From assembly GCA_913041125.1 (NCBI GenBank), contig CAJWHM010000007.1, positions 1 to 64,000 of the forward strand: DNA of 64,000 nucleotides, in the 5' to 3' direction. A program made the position numbers and the translations under genes. The notes beneath the pieces are model-generated. The model was not told the DNA's origin. It searched no databases and worked only from the letters and a program-made list of their open reading frames with translations. Position 1 is the stretch's first letter. The number at the start of each line of letters is the position of its first letter. Of this stretch, positions 28,857 through 38,715 are shown one piece after another. The DNA comes from an uncultured Bacteroidota bacterium. Its GTDB lineage: Bacteria; Bacteroidota; Bacteroidia; Flavobacteriales; Flavobacteriaceae.

Positions 28857-29087
28857 TTAAAAAAACTCTTTGATTATTTTTTTGCCTTTCTCTATTTCAT
28901 CTTCATGAAGATAAATTTCTTGAATTAGAGGAGTTGTATTTCCAAATCCAGCTAGACGAGCAGATTCACCTTGATCTTTAATTACTGGTTTAATTTTCAA
29001 TTCATCTAATAAACTTATTATTGACAGGACTTCAACTGATGGACCTGTGAAAAGGTGGTGATATTTTTCTTTTGAATTATTTACCAC
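28857..29087 (-). CDS. DUF2007 domain protein
   Basis: 76 residues, a ferredoxin-like PII-resembling fold of the DUF2007 putative signal-transducing family. Typical features are FTGPSVEVLSIISLLDELKIKPVIKD at the start and EIYLHEDEIEKGKKIIKEFF at the end. The start codon is GTG at 29087, directly abutting the stop codon of the upstream 226-residue membrane protein, so the two are certainly in one transcript and probably translationally coupled. The role is unknown. Confidence 0.82.
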   Translation of the reverse strand: MVNNSKEKYHHLFTGPSVEVLSIISLLDELKIKPVIKDQGESARLAGFGNTTPLIQEIYLHEDEIEKGKKIIKEFF

Positions 29088-29768
29088 CTAAGATTTGTTA
29101 TACTTATTATTCCAAATAGCAGGATTAAAATTTTTACCTAACGCAAATCCAAAATATAATACAACTGAAGCAATAGCTTTAAACATAAAAAACAAAAGCA
29201 TCCAATAAGATGAAGTGTTGGGAGTTTTTGTAAATAGAGTAAGTGGAGTTATTTCAGTAACAAGAAAGCTAAATAACAAAATAGTAAATAATAAATTCCA
29301 AATATTTTTGAATGGCCACATAATTAGTTTGCGAAAAGGGTGCAAATCATTACCCCATTTATGAACTAGATAGTAATAATTATTACCTAAGGGGACAAAC
29401 AATAAAGGATCATCTGTTTTTTCTAATCTGAATAGGGCAGAGGGTGCCATTATTTTGAAGTCACCAATATTTGTATTGTGTGTTTTTTCTAAACTTTTTA
29501 TTTTTTGAAAAACTTCATTGGGTAGTTTATTTTTGAAATATTTAATATCTAAAAATCTTAATCTGTAATCGATACAAACACTTTTTATAGTGTTAATACT
29601 ATATATTTTATTAGAGTCTAGTTTTTCAAAATCAAAAGAATTAAAAGAATTAATATTTAAATGATTAATTAAATTTTTTAATTCTTTTTCATGTTGATCA
29701 ATGTTTTTGGTTTTTAATCTGTTAAGAGATTCTTCAATATTGGTTCTTGGTAGTAAATTCACTTTCAT
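29088..29768 (-). CDS. conserved-looking membrane protein, function unknown
   Basis: 226 residues. A soluble, Lys- and Asn-rich region (1-150) contains SALFRLEKTDDPLLFVPLGN near 115-134 and HKWGNDLHPFRKLIMWPFKN before the membrane. Two hydrophobic helices follow, about 150-172 and 186-208, with a short Thr/Pro/Ser-rich loop between them. There is no signal peptide, so the N-terminal domain should face the cytoplasm. I do not recognise a family. The abutting DUF2007 gene suggests a shared function, possibly ligand sensing at the membrane; that is speculation. A -7 box lies 19 nt upstream. Confidence 0.7.
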   Translation of the reverse strand: MKVNLLPRTNIEESLNRLKTKNIDQHEKELKNLINHLNINSFNSFDFEKLDSNKIYSINTIKSVCIDYRLRFLDIKYFKNKLPNEVFQKIKSLEKTHNTNIGDFKIMAPSALFRLEKTDDPLLFVPLGNNYYYLVHKWGNDLHPFRKLIMWPFKNIWNLLFTILLFSFLVTEITPLTLFTKTPNTSSYWMLLFFMFKAIASVVLYFGFALGKNFNPAIWNNKYNKS

Positions 29769-29787
29769 AATTCAAACACATTTATAA

Positions 29788-29795
29788 CAAAAATA
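29788..29795 (-). promoter_or_regulatory. -7 box upstream of the membrane protein/DUF2007 pair
   Basis: Minus-strand TATTTTTG ends 19 nt before the ATG at 29768. Confidence 0.4.
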
Positions 29796-29822
29796 TAAAT
29801 AAAAAAATCAATTTTAGTTTTA

Positions 29823-32228
29823 TTATCGTAATTCTGCATTAAACTCATCAACAAATTTTTGTCTTAATTTACCCATTACTTTATCAACTTGTTTATCTGT
29901 CAATGTTTTGTTTTCATCCTGAAATAAAAAACTTATACCATATGATTTTTTATTTTCTGATATATTATTTCCTTCATAAACGTCAAATAATTCAACTGAT
30001 TTCAAGATTTTATTATCAGTTTTTAGCGCAACTCTTTTAATATCATCAAATAATAAATTTTTATCAAGTAACAAAGCAAAATCCCTTTTCGTAGAAGGAA
30101 ATTTTGGTGTATTTTTGAATGTAACGGGTTCTATAAATGATTTTTTTGTTATTTGAGACCAGTTTAATTCTGCAATATATACTTCCTGATCAATATTAAA
30201 TTCATTAGAATAATTTTTCGATATTACTCCGAAAATACCATAAAGTTCATTTTTAAAAATTAACTCAAAACATAATTCAAAGTTAGATTTTTGAATTTCA
30301 TTAAAGTTGATTTCAAACCCAAGTGATTTAAAAAGATCTTTAACTATGCCTTTTAAATAAAAAAATGAATTTGGAGGTTTGTTAAGATCCCAAAATGTCT
30401 TTAGAGAATTTCCTGTATGATATATACACAGACGTTTTTCTTCAACAAATTTATCTTCATTTTTTCCATAAATAGTTCCAAATTCGAATAATTTTAAATT
30501 TTTATTCTGTCTATTTATATTAAACGATAATACTTCTAAAGCATTTGGTATTAAAGATTGTCTTAATTCAGAAAGCTCTTTTCCCAGTGGATTTAAAATT
30601 TTCACAGAATCAAAAAAAGGAAATGACTCTTGATGACTTGTAAGAGAATTGTTGATAGTCTCTAAAAAACCGAGCCCTGTAAGTTTTAATGAAATTGATT
30701 CTTCAATTTTAAAGTTATCGTTCCACTTGTATGGTGGTTTAGCTTGAAATAATAATGGTTTATTGTTTATGTTGTTGTATCCATAAACCCTTAAAATTTC
30801 TTCGATAACATCAGCTGGACGTGTTACATCAACTCTATATCTTGGAATAACAACATCTACACCCTTATCTGTCTGGCTATCAATTTTAATATCTAATGAA
30901 TTTAAAATTGTAATTATATCTTTTTTATTTATTGGTTGTCCTATTGTTTTATGGATTGAATCATAAGAGAGAAAAAATTTTGGATTTTGTTTTAATGATT
31001 GAGAGAATTTTTGAATTTCACTTGTAATAATACCCCCTGATAAATCACATATAAGTATCGCTGCTCGTTTTAGAGCAGTTATACCAATTTCAGGATCTAT
31101 CCCTCTCTCAAATCTAAATGAAGCATCCGTATTTAATCCATGGCGCTTCGATGTTTTTCTTATACTTACAGGATTAAAATAAGCGCTTTCAAGAAATACA
31201 TTATTTGTTTTATTATTTACTCCTGATTTTTCTCCACCAAAAATTCCAGCTATACAATGAGCTTCTTTATTGTCACAAATCATTAAATCTTCAGCGTGTA
31301 AAATTCTTTCTACTCCATCAAGTGTTTTGAATTTTGTATTCTCTTTACATGTTTTAACGACAACATCTCCAATCAATTTATCAGCATCAAATGCATGTAA
31401 TGGTTGTCCAAGCTCATGCAAAACGTAATTCGTTACATCGACAACATTGTTTTTTGGAGTAATTCCAATAGAATTTAATTTGTTAGTTAGCCAATTAGGA
31501 GAGGAGCTAACCTTTACATTTGATATTGATAAACCATAATAGTGTATACAACGTTTTTTATCAATTACATTTACTTTTATTGTGTTTTTTTCATTTTCAA
31601 CTTTAAAGGATGAAATATTTGGAAAATTCCATTTAAAAGGGATGTTTTTAAATGTACAAACGGCTTTTAGATCTCTTGCAACTCCCATATGACTCATTGC
31701 ATCAGCCCTGTTTGGAGTTAATCCTATTTCAAAAATAAAATCACTTTCTACTTCAAAAATACTTGAAGCTGGTGTTCCTGATTTGTAAATATTTTCTAGT
31801 ACAATTATCCCGCTATGGTCTTTTCCCAAACCTAGTTCATCTTCAGCACAAATCATACCTTCGCTGACTTCACCACGTATTTTACCTTTTTTAATTTTTA
31901 ATATTTTCTCATCATTAGTGTGAAGTGTTGTGCCAATAGTAGCTACTAAAACATTCTGTCCTTTATCCACATTTGGTGCTCCACAGATAATGGATAAATT
32001 CTCTTTTTCTCCAATATCGACCTCAGTAATTTTGAGTCTATCAGCATTTGGATGTTTGATGCAATTTAATATTTTACCTACCACAACTCCTTTCAAACCA
32101 CCTTTTACACTTTCAAATTTCTCTATTCCTTCTACTTCTAGCCCCAAGTCAGTAAGTAGAACTGAAATTTCCTCTGGAGTAAGTTCAAGTTTAATAAATT
32201 GTTGTAACCATTTATTGGAGATTTTCAA
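29823..32228 (-). CDS. pheT: phenylalanine--tRNA ligase beta subunit
   Basis: 801 residues, full length. The N-terminal B1 region MKISNKWLQQFI, then the tRNA-binding (EMAP-like) domain with GVVVGKILNCIKHPNADRLKI and CGAPNV (about 45-150), B3/B4 editing domain, B5 with SLDIKID and RVDVTRPADVIEEILRVYGYNNI. The catalytic-like core and the C-terminal ferredoxin-fold anticodon-binding domain with FPSTKRDFALLLD follow. It forms an alpha2-beta2 enzyme with PheS, which is not in the window. The start codon is TTG at 32228, fixed by the conserved MKIS N-terminus. I looked for a Phe-rich attenuator leader in the 47-bp gap upstream and found none. Confidence 0.96.
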   Translation of the reverse strand: MKISNKWLQQFIKLELTPEEISVLLTDLGLEVEGIEKFESVKGGLKGVVVGKILNCIKHPNADRLKITEVDIGEKENLSIICGAPNVDKGQNVLVATIGTTLHTNDEKILKIKKGKIRGEVSEGMICAEDELGLGKDHSGIIVLENIYKSGTPASSIFEVESDFIFEIGLTPNRADAMSHMGVARDLKAVCTFKNIPFKWNFPNISSFKVENEKNTIKVNVIDKKRCIHYYGLSISNVKVSSSPNWLTNKLNSIGITPKNNVVDVTNYVLHELGQPLHAFDADKLIGDVVVKTCKENTKFKTLDGVERILHAEDLMICDNKEAHCIAGIFGGEKSGVNNKTNNVFLESAYFNPVSIRKTSKRHGLNTDASFRFERGIDPEIGITALKRAAILICDLSGGIITSEIQKFSQSLKQNPKFFLSYDSIHKTIGQPINKKDIITILNSLDIKIDSQTDKGVDVVIPRYRVDVTRPADVIEEILRVYGYNNINNKPLLFQAKPPYKWNDNFKIEESISLKLTGLGFLETINNSLTSHQESFPFFDSVKILNPLGKELSELRQSLIPNALEVLSFNINRQNKNLKLFEFGTIYGKNEDKFVEEKRLCIYHTGNSLKTFWDLNKPPNSFFYLKGIVKDLFKSLGFEINFNEIQKSNFELCFELIFKNELYGIFGVISKNYSNEFNIDQEVYIAELNWSQITKKSFIEPVTFKNTPKFPSTKRDFALLLDKNLLFDDIKRVALKTDNKILKSVELFDVYEGNNISENKKSYGISFLFQDENKTLTDKQVDKVMGKLRQKFVDEFNAELR

Positions 32229-32248
32229 TTATCTAAATTTTAATGATA

Positions 32249-32256
32249 CAAATATA
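32249..32256 (-). promoter_or_regulatory. -7 box of the pheT promoter
   Basis: Minus-strand TATATTTG ends 20 nt before the TTG start at 32228. Confidence 0.42.
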
Positions 32257-32275
32257 GTAATCTATAAACCTAATT

Positions 32276-34378
32276 TTAACTTATGAAATTCCAAAAATTT
32301 GATTCAAAATAATTTGATGAGAGTGTTCGTTTAATAATCTGGTTTTCATTATTTTTAAGTTCAGGATCTTTGATTAAAAGAGATTTTGCTTCATCTCTAG
32401 CAACTTTAAGTAATTCTTGATCTTTTACTAAATCTGCAATTTTTAATTTTAGAATACCACTCTGTTGGGTCCCCATTAAATTTCCAGGACCTCTAAGTTC
32501 TAAATCGGCTTCCGCTATCTTAAATCCATCATTTGTCTTAACCATAGTCTCCAGCCTTTTAATTCCATTTGTTGAAATTTTTGAGCTACTCATCAAAATG
32601 CAGAAACTTTGCTCATTACCCCTTCCTACACGTCCTCTTAATTGATGTAATTGTGATAAACCAAAGCGTTCAGCACTTTCTACAATCATAACGGATGCAT
32701 TTGGAATATTCACTCCAACTTCAATAACAGTAGTTGCTACCATAATTTGTGTTTTTCCTTTTTTAAAGCGTTCCATCTCGTAAGACTTATCTTCTGATTT
32801 CATTTTTCCATGAACTATACTAATTTGATAATTTGGTAAAGGAAAGCTTCGAGTAATACTTTCATAACCATCCATTAAATCTTTGTAGTCTAATTTTTCT
32901 GATTCTTTTATCAGTGGATATACTATATAAACTTGTCTGCCTTTTTTAATTTGTTCTTTTAAAAAAGCAAATACACTTAGTCTTTTATTATCAAATCTAT
33001 GTAAGGTTTTTATTGGTTTTCTACCAGGTGGAAGTCTATCAATTATTGAAATATCTAAATCACCATAAAGACTCATCGCAAGTGTCCTAGGTATAGGAGT
33101 AGCAGTCATCACTAAAATATGTGGAGGTATTTTATTTTTTACCCACAGACTGGATCTTTGAGCAACACCAAAACGATGTTGCTCATCTATTATCGCAAGA
33201 CCTAAATTTTTAAATTTTACATTGTCTTCAAATACAGCATGTGTTCCAATTAGTATGTGCAGCTCACCATTTTTTAACTTTTCATGAATAATTTTCCTTT
33301 TTTTTAAATTAACACTTCCAGTAAGTAATTCTATACTAACTCCAACAGATTTTTTCAATAAATATTGAATTGACTCAAAGTGTTGTTGTGCTAAAATTTC
33401 TGTTGGCGCAACAAGGCATGACTGAAATCCATTATCAATTGCAATAAGAATTGATAATAAAGCTACAATGGTTTTTCCAGATCCAACATCTCCTTGCAAT
33501 AATCGATTCATTTGCCTTCCTGATCCTAAGTCCCTTCTAATTTCCTTTACAACTCTTTTCTGGGCTGTAGTTAATTCAAAAGGAAGATGTAGGTCAAAAA
33601 ATGACTTAAAGGTTTGGCCTATAAGAGGAAAAACATATCCTTTTATTTTAGATTTTCTTTGAAAGTTTTTTAAAATTAGCTGAATCTGAATGTAAAAAAG
33701 TTCTTCAAATTTTAATCTTGATTGTGCTTTACTTAAACTGTTTTGTGATACGGGAAAATGCACTTCTTTAAGTGCTTCATTTTTTGATATTAACTTGTAT
33801 TTATCTAAAATATATAAGGGTAGAGTTTCGGAAAACAATGGTCCGCCTTTCTCTATTAGATGTTCCATTAAATTTTGAATTACTTTCTGAGAAATACCCT
33901 TATTAACAAGTTTTTCGGTTGAAGGGTAGATAGGATAGAAGGATCTTTTTATTTTATTTTTAAAAGTAGATTCAAGTTCCATTTCAGGGTGAGGAATACT
34001 TGCTCTACCCTTAAACCAATTTAATCTTCCAAACACCACATAAGTTTTATTAATTATAATGGAATCTTTAATCCATTGATGACCTCTAAACCATACTAGG
34101 TTAACAAATCCAGTTTCATCAGAAAATTCTGCAACTAATCTTTTACCTCGTTTTTGTTGAATAGTATTTATGCTAGTTATTCTCCCTTTTAGTTGAATTT
34201 CTGAATTATTTTTTGGTAATTCATCTGTCCTATAAAATTTAGTTCTGTCAATATATCTGTTTGGAAAAAATTGCAGAAGCTGTTCAAAAGTGCTAATCTT
34301 AAGCTCTTCATTGAGTAGTCTAGCCCTTTCTGGACCAACTCCTTTTAAGTACTCAATTGATGTTCGCTTTCTAGACAT
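32276..34378 (-). CDS. recG: ATP-dependent DNA helicase RecG
   Basis: 700 residues. N-terminal wedge/OB domain with YLKGVGPERARLLN at the start and LKGRITSI near 63. Superfamily 2 helicase motifs follow: LLQGDVGSGKT near 292-302, APTEILAQQH, AIIDEQHRFGV, VMTATPIPRTLAMS, the C-terminal helicase domain with ATTVIEVGVNIPNASVM, and QLRGRVGRG. The LELRGPGNLMGTQQSG motif near the end is the TRG wedge. RecG remodels stalled replication forks and Holliday junctions. It lies 23 bp downstream of the amidohydrolase gene on the same strand. Confidence 0.96.
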   Translation of the reverse strand: MSRKRTSIEYLKGVGPERARLLNEELKISTFEQLLQFFPNRYIDRTKFYRTDELPKNNSEIQLKGRITSINTIQQKRGKRLVAEFSDETGFVNLVWFRGHQWIKDSIIINKTYVVFGRLNWFKGRASIPHPEMELESTFKNKIKRSFYPIYPSTEKLVNKGISQKVIQNLMEHLIEKGGPLFSETLPLYILDKYKLISKNEALKEVHFPVSQNSLSKAQSRLKFEELFYIQIQLILKNFQRKSKIKGYVFPLIGQTFKSFFDLHLPFELTTAQKRVVKEIRRDLGSGRQMNRLLQGDVGSGKTIVALLSILIAIDNGFQSCLVAPTEILAQQHFESIQYLLKKSVGVSIELLTGSVNLKKRKIIHEKLKNGELHILIGTHAVFEDNVKFKNLGLAIIDEQHRFGVAQRSSLWVKNKIPPHILVMTATPIPRTLAMSLYGDLDISIIDRLPPGRKPIKTLHRFDNKRLSVFAFLKEQIKKGRQVYIVYPLIKESEKLDYKDLMDGYESITRSFPLPNYQISIVHGKMKSEDKSYEMERFKKGKTQIMVATTVIEVGVNIPNASVMIVESAERFGLSQLHQLRGRVGRGNEQSFCILMSSSKISTNGIKRLETMVKTNDGFKIAEADLELRGPGNLMGTQQSGILKLKIADLVKDQELLKVARDEAKSLLIKDPELKNNENQIIKRTLSSNYFESNFWNFIS

Positions 34379-34401
34379 AATAAATTGTCAAAGCAATTTA
34401 T

Positions 34402-35670
34402 TTATTTATTTTTTAAATAGTCTTTTGCCATTGCAGTAAGTACATTTACTCCATATTCTAAAGATGAATCATCAACAAAAAACTCAGGTGTATGATGAGA
34501 TGGAGCGTCAGCTTCAGGAGTATTTAGAGGCGTGCCTCCTAGAAAAAAATAAAAACCGGGTATTTTTAATTGGAAATATGAAAAATCTTCAGCTCCTGTT
34601 ACAGCATCAATAAATTCAACGTTTTCTTTACCTAAAACCCTTTCTATAGTTGGCACCATTTGGTTTGTAAGTTTTGGATCATTAAAGGTAATAGGTGCAC
34701 CATCTTGAATTTTTACAGTTGCCTTTCCACCATATGCTTCTGCTATTGACGGAACTAAAGTATTCAAGCGCTGACGAATAATTTCTTTCATTTCTGAATC
34801 TAATGTTCTTATGGTGCCAATTAACTGAGCTGTTTCCGGTATTATATTGAATCTAATCCCAGATTGAATTGATCCAACAGATATTACAGCAGCTGCTTTC
34901 GTTAGGTCTGAGTTTCTACTAATTATACTTTGAAGCCCATCTATTATTTTTGCAGAGATCAATATTGGATCTACACTCATCCATGGCCTTGCTCCGTGTG
35001 CTTGTTTTCCTTTTACATCGATTACAAAACGTTGTGAAGAAGCCATAATTCCTTTGGTTCGATAACGTACTTTTCCTACGTGAGTTCCAGAATTTATATG
35101 AAGTCCAAAAATAGCATCCACTTTAGGATTTTCTAAAACCCCTTCTTCAATCATTAGATCTGCTCCTCCTTCTTCTCCATCAGGAGCACCCTCTTCAGCC
35201 GGTTGAAAAATAAATTTTATAGTACCTGGAAAATTATTGTTTTTTGACATATATTCAGCTACACCCATTAAAATTGCTACATGTGTATCATGGCCACATG
35301 CATGCATTACTCCAGTTTCTTTTCCATTGTATTTTGACTTAACTTTAGATCTAAAATCTAAATTATTTTTTTCAGTAACAGGTAGTGCATCCATGTCAGC
35401 TCTTAATGCTAAAACCTTTCCAGGTTTAGTTCCTTTAAGTATTCCTACAACTCCTGTTTTAGCAATTTCCCTTTGAACTTCTATTCCTAGGGATTTTAAA
35501 TGACTTTCAACTAGAAGAGCTGTTTTGTATTCTCTATTTGAAAGTTCTGGATTTTGATGTATATGGTGTCGCCATTTAATAACTTTATTTTTTAGTGAAT
35601 TTGAAATTTTTTGAGCACTTGATGGTATAAATATCAACATAAATAAAGCATAAAGAATTTGTTTTTTCAT
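34402..35670 (-). CDS. exported M20-family amidohydrolase (IAA-amino acid/hippurate hydrolase type)
   Basis: 422 residues with a cleavable signal peptide (about 1-19, ending SSAQ), so probably periplasmic. M20D metal ligands are visible: VMHACGHDTHVAILMG near 120-135, FQPAEEGAPDGEEGGAD near 155-171, GLHINSGTHVG near 193, and GAEDFSYF near 365. These enzymes hydrolyse amide bonds of N-acyl amino acids. It is upstream of recG with a 23-bp gap. The substrate is unknown. Confidence 0.9.
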   Translation of the reverse strand: MKKQILYALFMLIFIPSSAQKISNSLKNKVIKWRHHIHQNPELSNREYKTALLVESHLKSLGIEVQREIAKTGVVGILKGTKPGKVLALRADMDALPVTEKNNLDFRSKVKSKYNGKETGVMHACGHDTHVAILMGVAEYMSKNNNFPGTIKFIFQPAEEGAPDGEEGGADLMIEEGVLENPKVDAIFGLHINSGTHVGKVRYRTKGIMASSQRFVIDVKGKQAHGARPWMSVDPILISAKIIDGLQSIISRNSDLTKAAAVISVGSIQSGIRFNIIPETAQLIGTIRTLDSEMKEIIRQRLNTLVPSIAEAYGGKATVKIQDGAPITFNDPKLTNQMVPTIERVLGKENVEFIDAVTGAEDFSYFQLKIPGFYFFLGGTPLNTPEADAPSHHTPEFFVDDSSLEYGVNVLTAMAKDYLKNK

Positions 35671-35750
35671 GATTTAAATTTGAGTATAATTGTGAATATA
35701 CAATGTTTATATTTAAAGATTAAAAAATTAATCTTGTTTACATAATTACC

Positions 35751-35758
35751 TAATTTTG
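35751..35758 (+). promoter_or_regulatory. -7 box of the uvrD promoter
   Basis: TAATTTTG ends 7 nt before the ATG at 35766; transcription would start within a few bases of the start codon. A TTG at 35734-35736 lies 14 nt upstream, closer than usual. Confidence 0.42.
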
Positions 35759-35765
35759 ATTGTAA

Positions 35766-38087
35766 ATGAATGACGATTTAAAATCGAGTTTTAATACATT
35801 AAATGACGCCCAAAAAGGACCAACTTTTCATAAAGATGGGCCTTTAATTGTTATTGCTGGAGCTGGATCTGGTAAAACACGTGTATTAACTTATCGTATT
35901 GCTTTTTTAATGTCTGAAGGGATTGATCCTTTTTCAATTTTAGCATTAACCTTTACTAATAAAGCCGCTAGGGAAATGAAGCATCGTATAGGTCAATTAG
36001 TAGGGGAAAGCGAAGCAAAAAATCTTTGGATGGGAACTTTTCATTCTGTTTTTGCTCGTATATTAAGATCTGAGGCCGATAAATTAGGATTTCCATCGAA
36101 TTTTACAATTTATGATACCCAAGACTCTGATAGGTTAATATCTTCTATAATTAAAGAAATGGGACTTGATAAGGATATCTACAAGTATAAACAAATTAGA
36201 AATCGAATTTCAGCATTTAAAAACAGTTTAATTACTGTGAAAGCTTATTATTCAAATTCTGAATTGCAAGAAGCTGATGCTATGTCCAGACGTCCTAAAC
36301 TAGGTGAAATATATAAAGAATATGTTTCTCGATGTTTTAAGGCTGGTGCAATGGATTTCGATGATTTATTATTAAAAACAAACGAATTATTAAATACACA
36401 TCCCGATGTATTAGCTAAATATCAAGAACGCTTTCGTTATATATTAGTTGATGAGTATCAAGACACAAATCATTCACAATATTTGATAGTTAAGGCATTA
36501 GCAGATCGCTATCAAAATATTTGTGTTGTTGGGGATGATGCTCAAAGTATATATGCCTTTAGAGGTGCAAATATTAATAATATTTTAAACTTTCAAAAAG
36601 ACTATCCAGATGTCATACTTTATCGCTTAGAGCAAAACTATCGTTCAACTAAAACAATAGTTAATGCAGCAAACTCTATAATTAGTCATAATAAAAATAA
36701 AATAGATAAAGTCGTTTGGACATCTAATGATTTGGGATCACCGATTCAAATCAATAGACTCGTAACAGATTCTGACGAAGGGCGTCATGTAGCCTCAAGT
36801 ATTTTTGAGTTTAAAATGTCTGAACAAAAAAAGAATTCTGATTTTGCTATATTATATAGAACTAATGCTCAATCAAGAGCAATGGAAGATGCTTTAAGAA
36901 AAAGAGATATTCCTTATAAAATATTTGGAGGACTTTCATTTTATCAACGTAAAGAAATTAAAGATATTTTAGCTTATCTAAGACTAGTTGTAAATGACAA
37001 AGATGAAGAAAGCCTTAAGAGGATTATAAATTACCCATCTAGGGGAATAGGACAGGCAACTATAGATAAGATTGTAATTGCAGCAAGGAATTACAAAGTT
37101 TCTCTATTTGAGATCATAACTAGAGCCGAAGAACTCGAATTAAAAATAAATTCGGGCACACTTAGTAAGCTCAGTAAATTTTCAAGATTAATTAAACGTT
37201 TTCAAATTGAAAATGAAAAACTAAATGCTTTTGAGATTGCAGATCTAATTATAAAAAATGTTGGATTTGTTATAGAATTGAAAAAGGATGCAACTCCTGA
37301 AGGTGTTGCGCGGATTGAAAATGTTGAAGAATTGCTGAACGGGATAAGAGATTTTACTGAAGGTCAAAAAGAAATTGTTGACGCATCAGGAAATCTTGAT
37401 GAGTTTCTACAAGATATAGCATTAGCAACTGACTTAGATAGTAAGGAAAATTATGACAACTTTGATAGAGTTTCCTTAATGACTATCCATTTAGCCAAAG
37501 GACTTGAATTTCCATTTGTTTTTATTGTTGGATTAGAAGAAGATTTGTTCCCTTCTGCAATGAGTATGAATACTCGAAGTGAATTAGAAGAGGAGAGGCG
37601 ATTATTTTATGTTGCCTTAACACGGGCAAAACAAAGAGCATTTTTATCCCATACAATTTCTAGATATAGATGGGGGAAACTTATAGACTCTGAGCCAAGT
37701 AGATTCATTGAAGAAATAGATTCCAAATATGTGCATCACATAGTTTCAACTGATGAATATAATTTTAAGCCTCTTATAGATAATTCCATTTTTGATTCGC
37801 CAAAAACATTAAATCCAAGAAAGAATCAAATTAAGGAGAATTTAATTTCAAATCCGTCACCAAAAAAGATAAATAGACTTAAAAGTCTAAATGAATATAA
37901 TTCAAAGAATAATAAAATTGAAGTTGTAGACCTTATGGTAGGAACTGAAGTCGAGCATGCAAGATTTGGAAAAGGTATAGTGGAGAAAATAGAGGGAAAG
38001 GGTGTTGATAAAAAAGCAATAATTAATTTCAATGTGCATGGATCAAAAAACTTATTATTGCGTTTTGCTAAATTGAAAGTTTTATAA
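35766..38087 (+). CDS. uvrD: UvrD/PcrA-type DNA helicase
   Basis: 773 residues, superfamily 1A helicase for nucleotide excision and mismatch repair. Motifs in order: AGAGSGKTRVL at 31-41, FTNKAAREMK, DEYQDTN at 229-235, VVGDDAQSIYAFRGA, QNYRST, LMTIHLAKGLEFPFVFIVGLEEDLFPS and YVALTRAKQR. The C-terminal tail has the Tudor-like module GTEVEHARFGKGIVEKIEG, which in PcrA/UvrD contacts RNA polymerase. The stop codon overlaps the tsaC start by 1 bp (TAATG). Confidence 0.95.
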   Translation: MNDDLKSSFNTLNDAQKGPTFHKDGPLIVIAGAGSGKTRVLTYRIAFLMSEGIDPFSILALTFTNKAAREMKHRIGQLVGESEAKNLWMGTFHSVFARILRSEADKLGFPSNFTIYDTQDSDRLISSIIKEMGLDKDIYKYKQIRNRISAFKNSLITVKAYYSNSELQEADAMSRRPKLGEIYKEYVSRCFKAGAMDFDDLLLKTNELLNTHPDVLAKYQERFRYILVDEYQDTNHSQYLIVKALADRYQNICVVGDDAQSIYAFRGANINNILNFQKDYPDVILYRLEQNYRSTKTIVNAANSIISHNKNKIDKVVWTSNDLGSPIQINRLVTDSDEGRHVASSIFEFKMSEQKKNSDFAILYRTNAQSRAMEDALRKRDIPYKIFGGLSFYQRKEIKDILAYLRLVVNDKDEESLKRIINYPSRGIGQATIDKIVIAARNYKVSLFEIITRAEELELKINSGTLSKLSKFSRLIKRFQIENEKLNAFEIADLIIKNVGFVIELKKDATPEGVARIENVEELLNGIRDFTEGQKEIVDASGNLDEFLQDIALATDLDSKENYDNFDRVSLMTIHLAKGLEFPFVFIVGLEEDLFPSAMSMNTRSELEEERRLFYVALTRAKQRAFLSHTISRYRWGKLIDSEPSRFIEEIDSKYVHHIVSTDEYNFKPLIDNSIFDSPKTLNPRKNQIKENLISNPSPKKINRLKSLNEYNSKNNKIEVVDLMVGTEVEHARFGKGIVEKIEGKGVDKKAIINFNVHGSKNLLLRFAKLKVL

Positions 38088-38713
38088 TGCATCAATCAAA
38101 CAAGATTAGAACATTTTATTCTAATATCCCTAATTATAAATTTCTAAAGGAAGCAGTTAATGTATTAGAAAGTGCTGGAATGATAATTTTTCCAACTGAC
38201 ACTGTATATGCAATAGGATGCTTGTCAAATCAAAGTGAGCGTCTAAAAGATCTTGCAAAAATAAAGGGAGTTAAATTAGAACATGCACCTCTAAGTTTTA
38301 TTTTTAAAGATATCAGAGATTTATCAGAATTTGTCTCACCTATGAATTCAAAAGTGTTTAGATTAATTAAACGCATCTTACCAGGTCCTTATGCTTTAAT
38401 TATGCAGTCTGCAAATAAACTCCCAAAGCCATTTCAAAAAAGAAGATCAATTGGTGTTAGAATACCTAGCCATCCAATTTTAATGAAACTTCTTCCTCTT
38501 TTAAGCGCTCCTTTGGTAAGCACATCAATTCATGATACAGATAAAATTTTGGATTACACTACCAATCCTGATGTCTTATTAGAAAAATGGGATGCCCAAA
38601 TAGATTTAATGTTATCAGATGGATTTGGCAGGAATATACCTTCAACAGTAATAGACTTGACAAAAAATCCTTTTGAAATTATTAGGCAAGGTTTAGGTAA
38701 GAATCCTTTATAA
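38087..38713 (+). CDS. tsaC: L-threonylcarbamoyladenylate synthase (TsaC/YrdC/Sua5 family)
   Basis: 208 residues with the YrdC fold: GMIIFPTDTVYAIGCLSNQSE near 32-52, LAKIKG, HAPLSFIFKD, PGPYALIMQ, RRSIGVRIPSHP near 124-135, and APLVSTSIH. It makes threonylcarbamoyl-AMP from Thr, bicarbonate and ATP, the first step of t6A modification at position 37 of ANN-decoding tRNAs. It is coupled to uvrD by a TAATG overlap. TsaE, another protein of this pathway, is encoded 3 kb away in this window. Confidence 0.9.
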   Translation: MHQSNKIRTFYSNIPNYKFLKEAVNVLESAGMIIFPTDTVYAIGCLSNQSERLKDLAKIKGVKLEHAPLSFIFKDIRDLSEFVSPMNSKVFRLIKRILPGPYALIMQSANKLPKPFQKRRSIGVRIPSHPILMKLLPLLSAPLVSTSIHDTDKILDYTTNPDVLLEKWDAQIDLMLSDGFGRNIPSTVIDLTKNPFEIIRQGLGKNPL

Positions 38714-38715
38714 AT

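Noticed and set aside
32229-32275. Phe-codon attenuator in front of pheT
   Set aside because: The gap is 47 bp with a -7 box, no leader peptide with Phe codons and no terminator hairpin.
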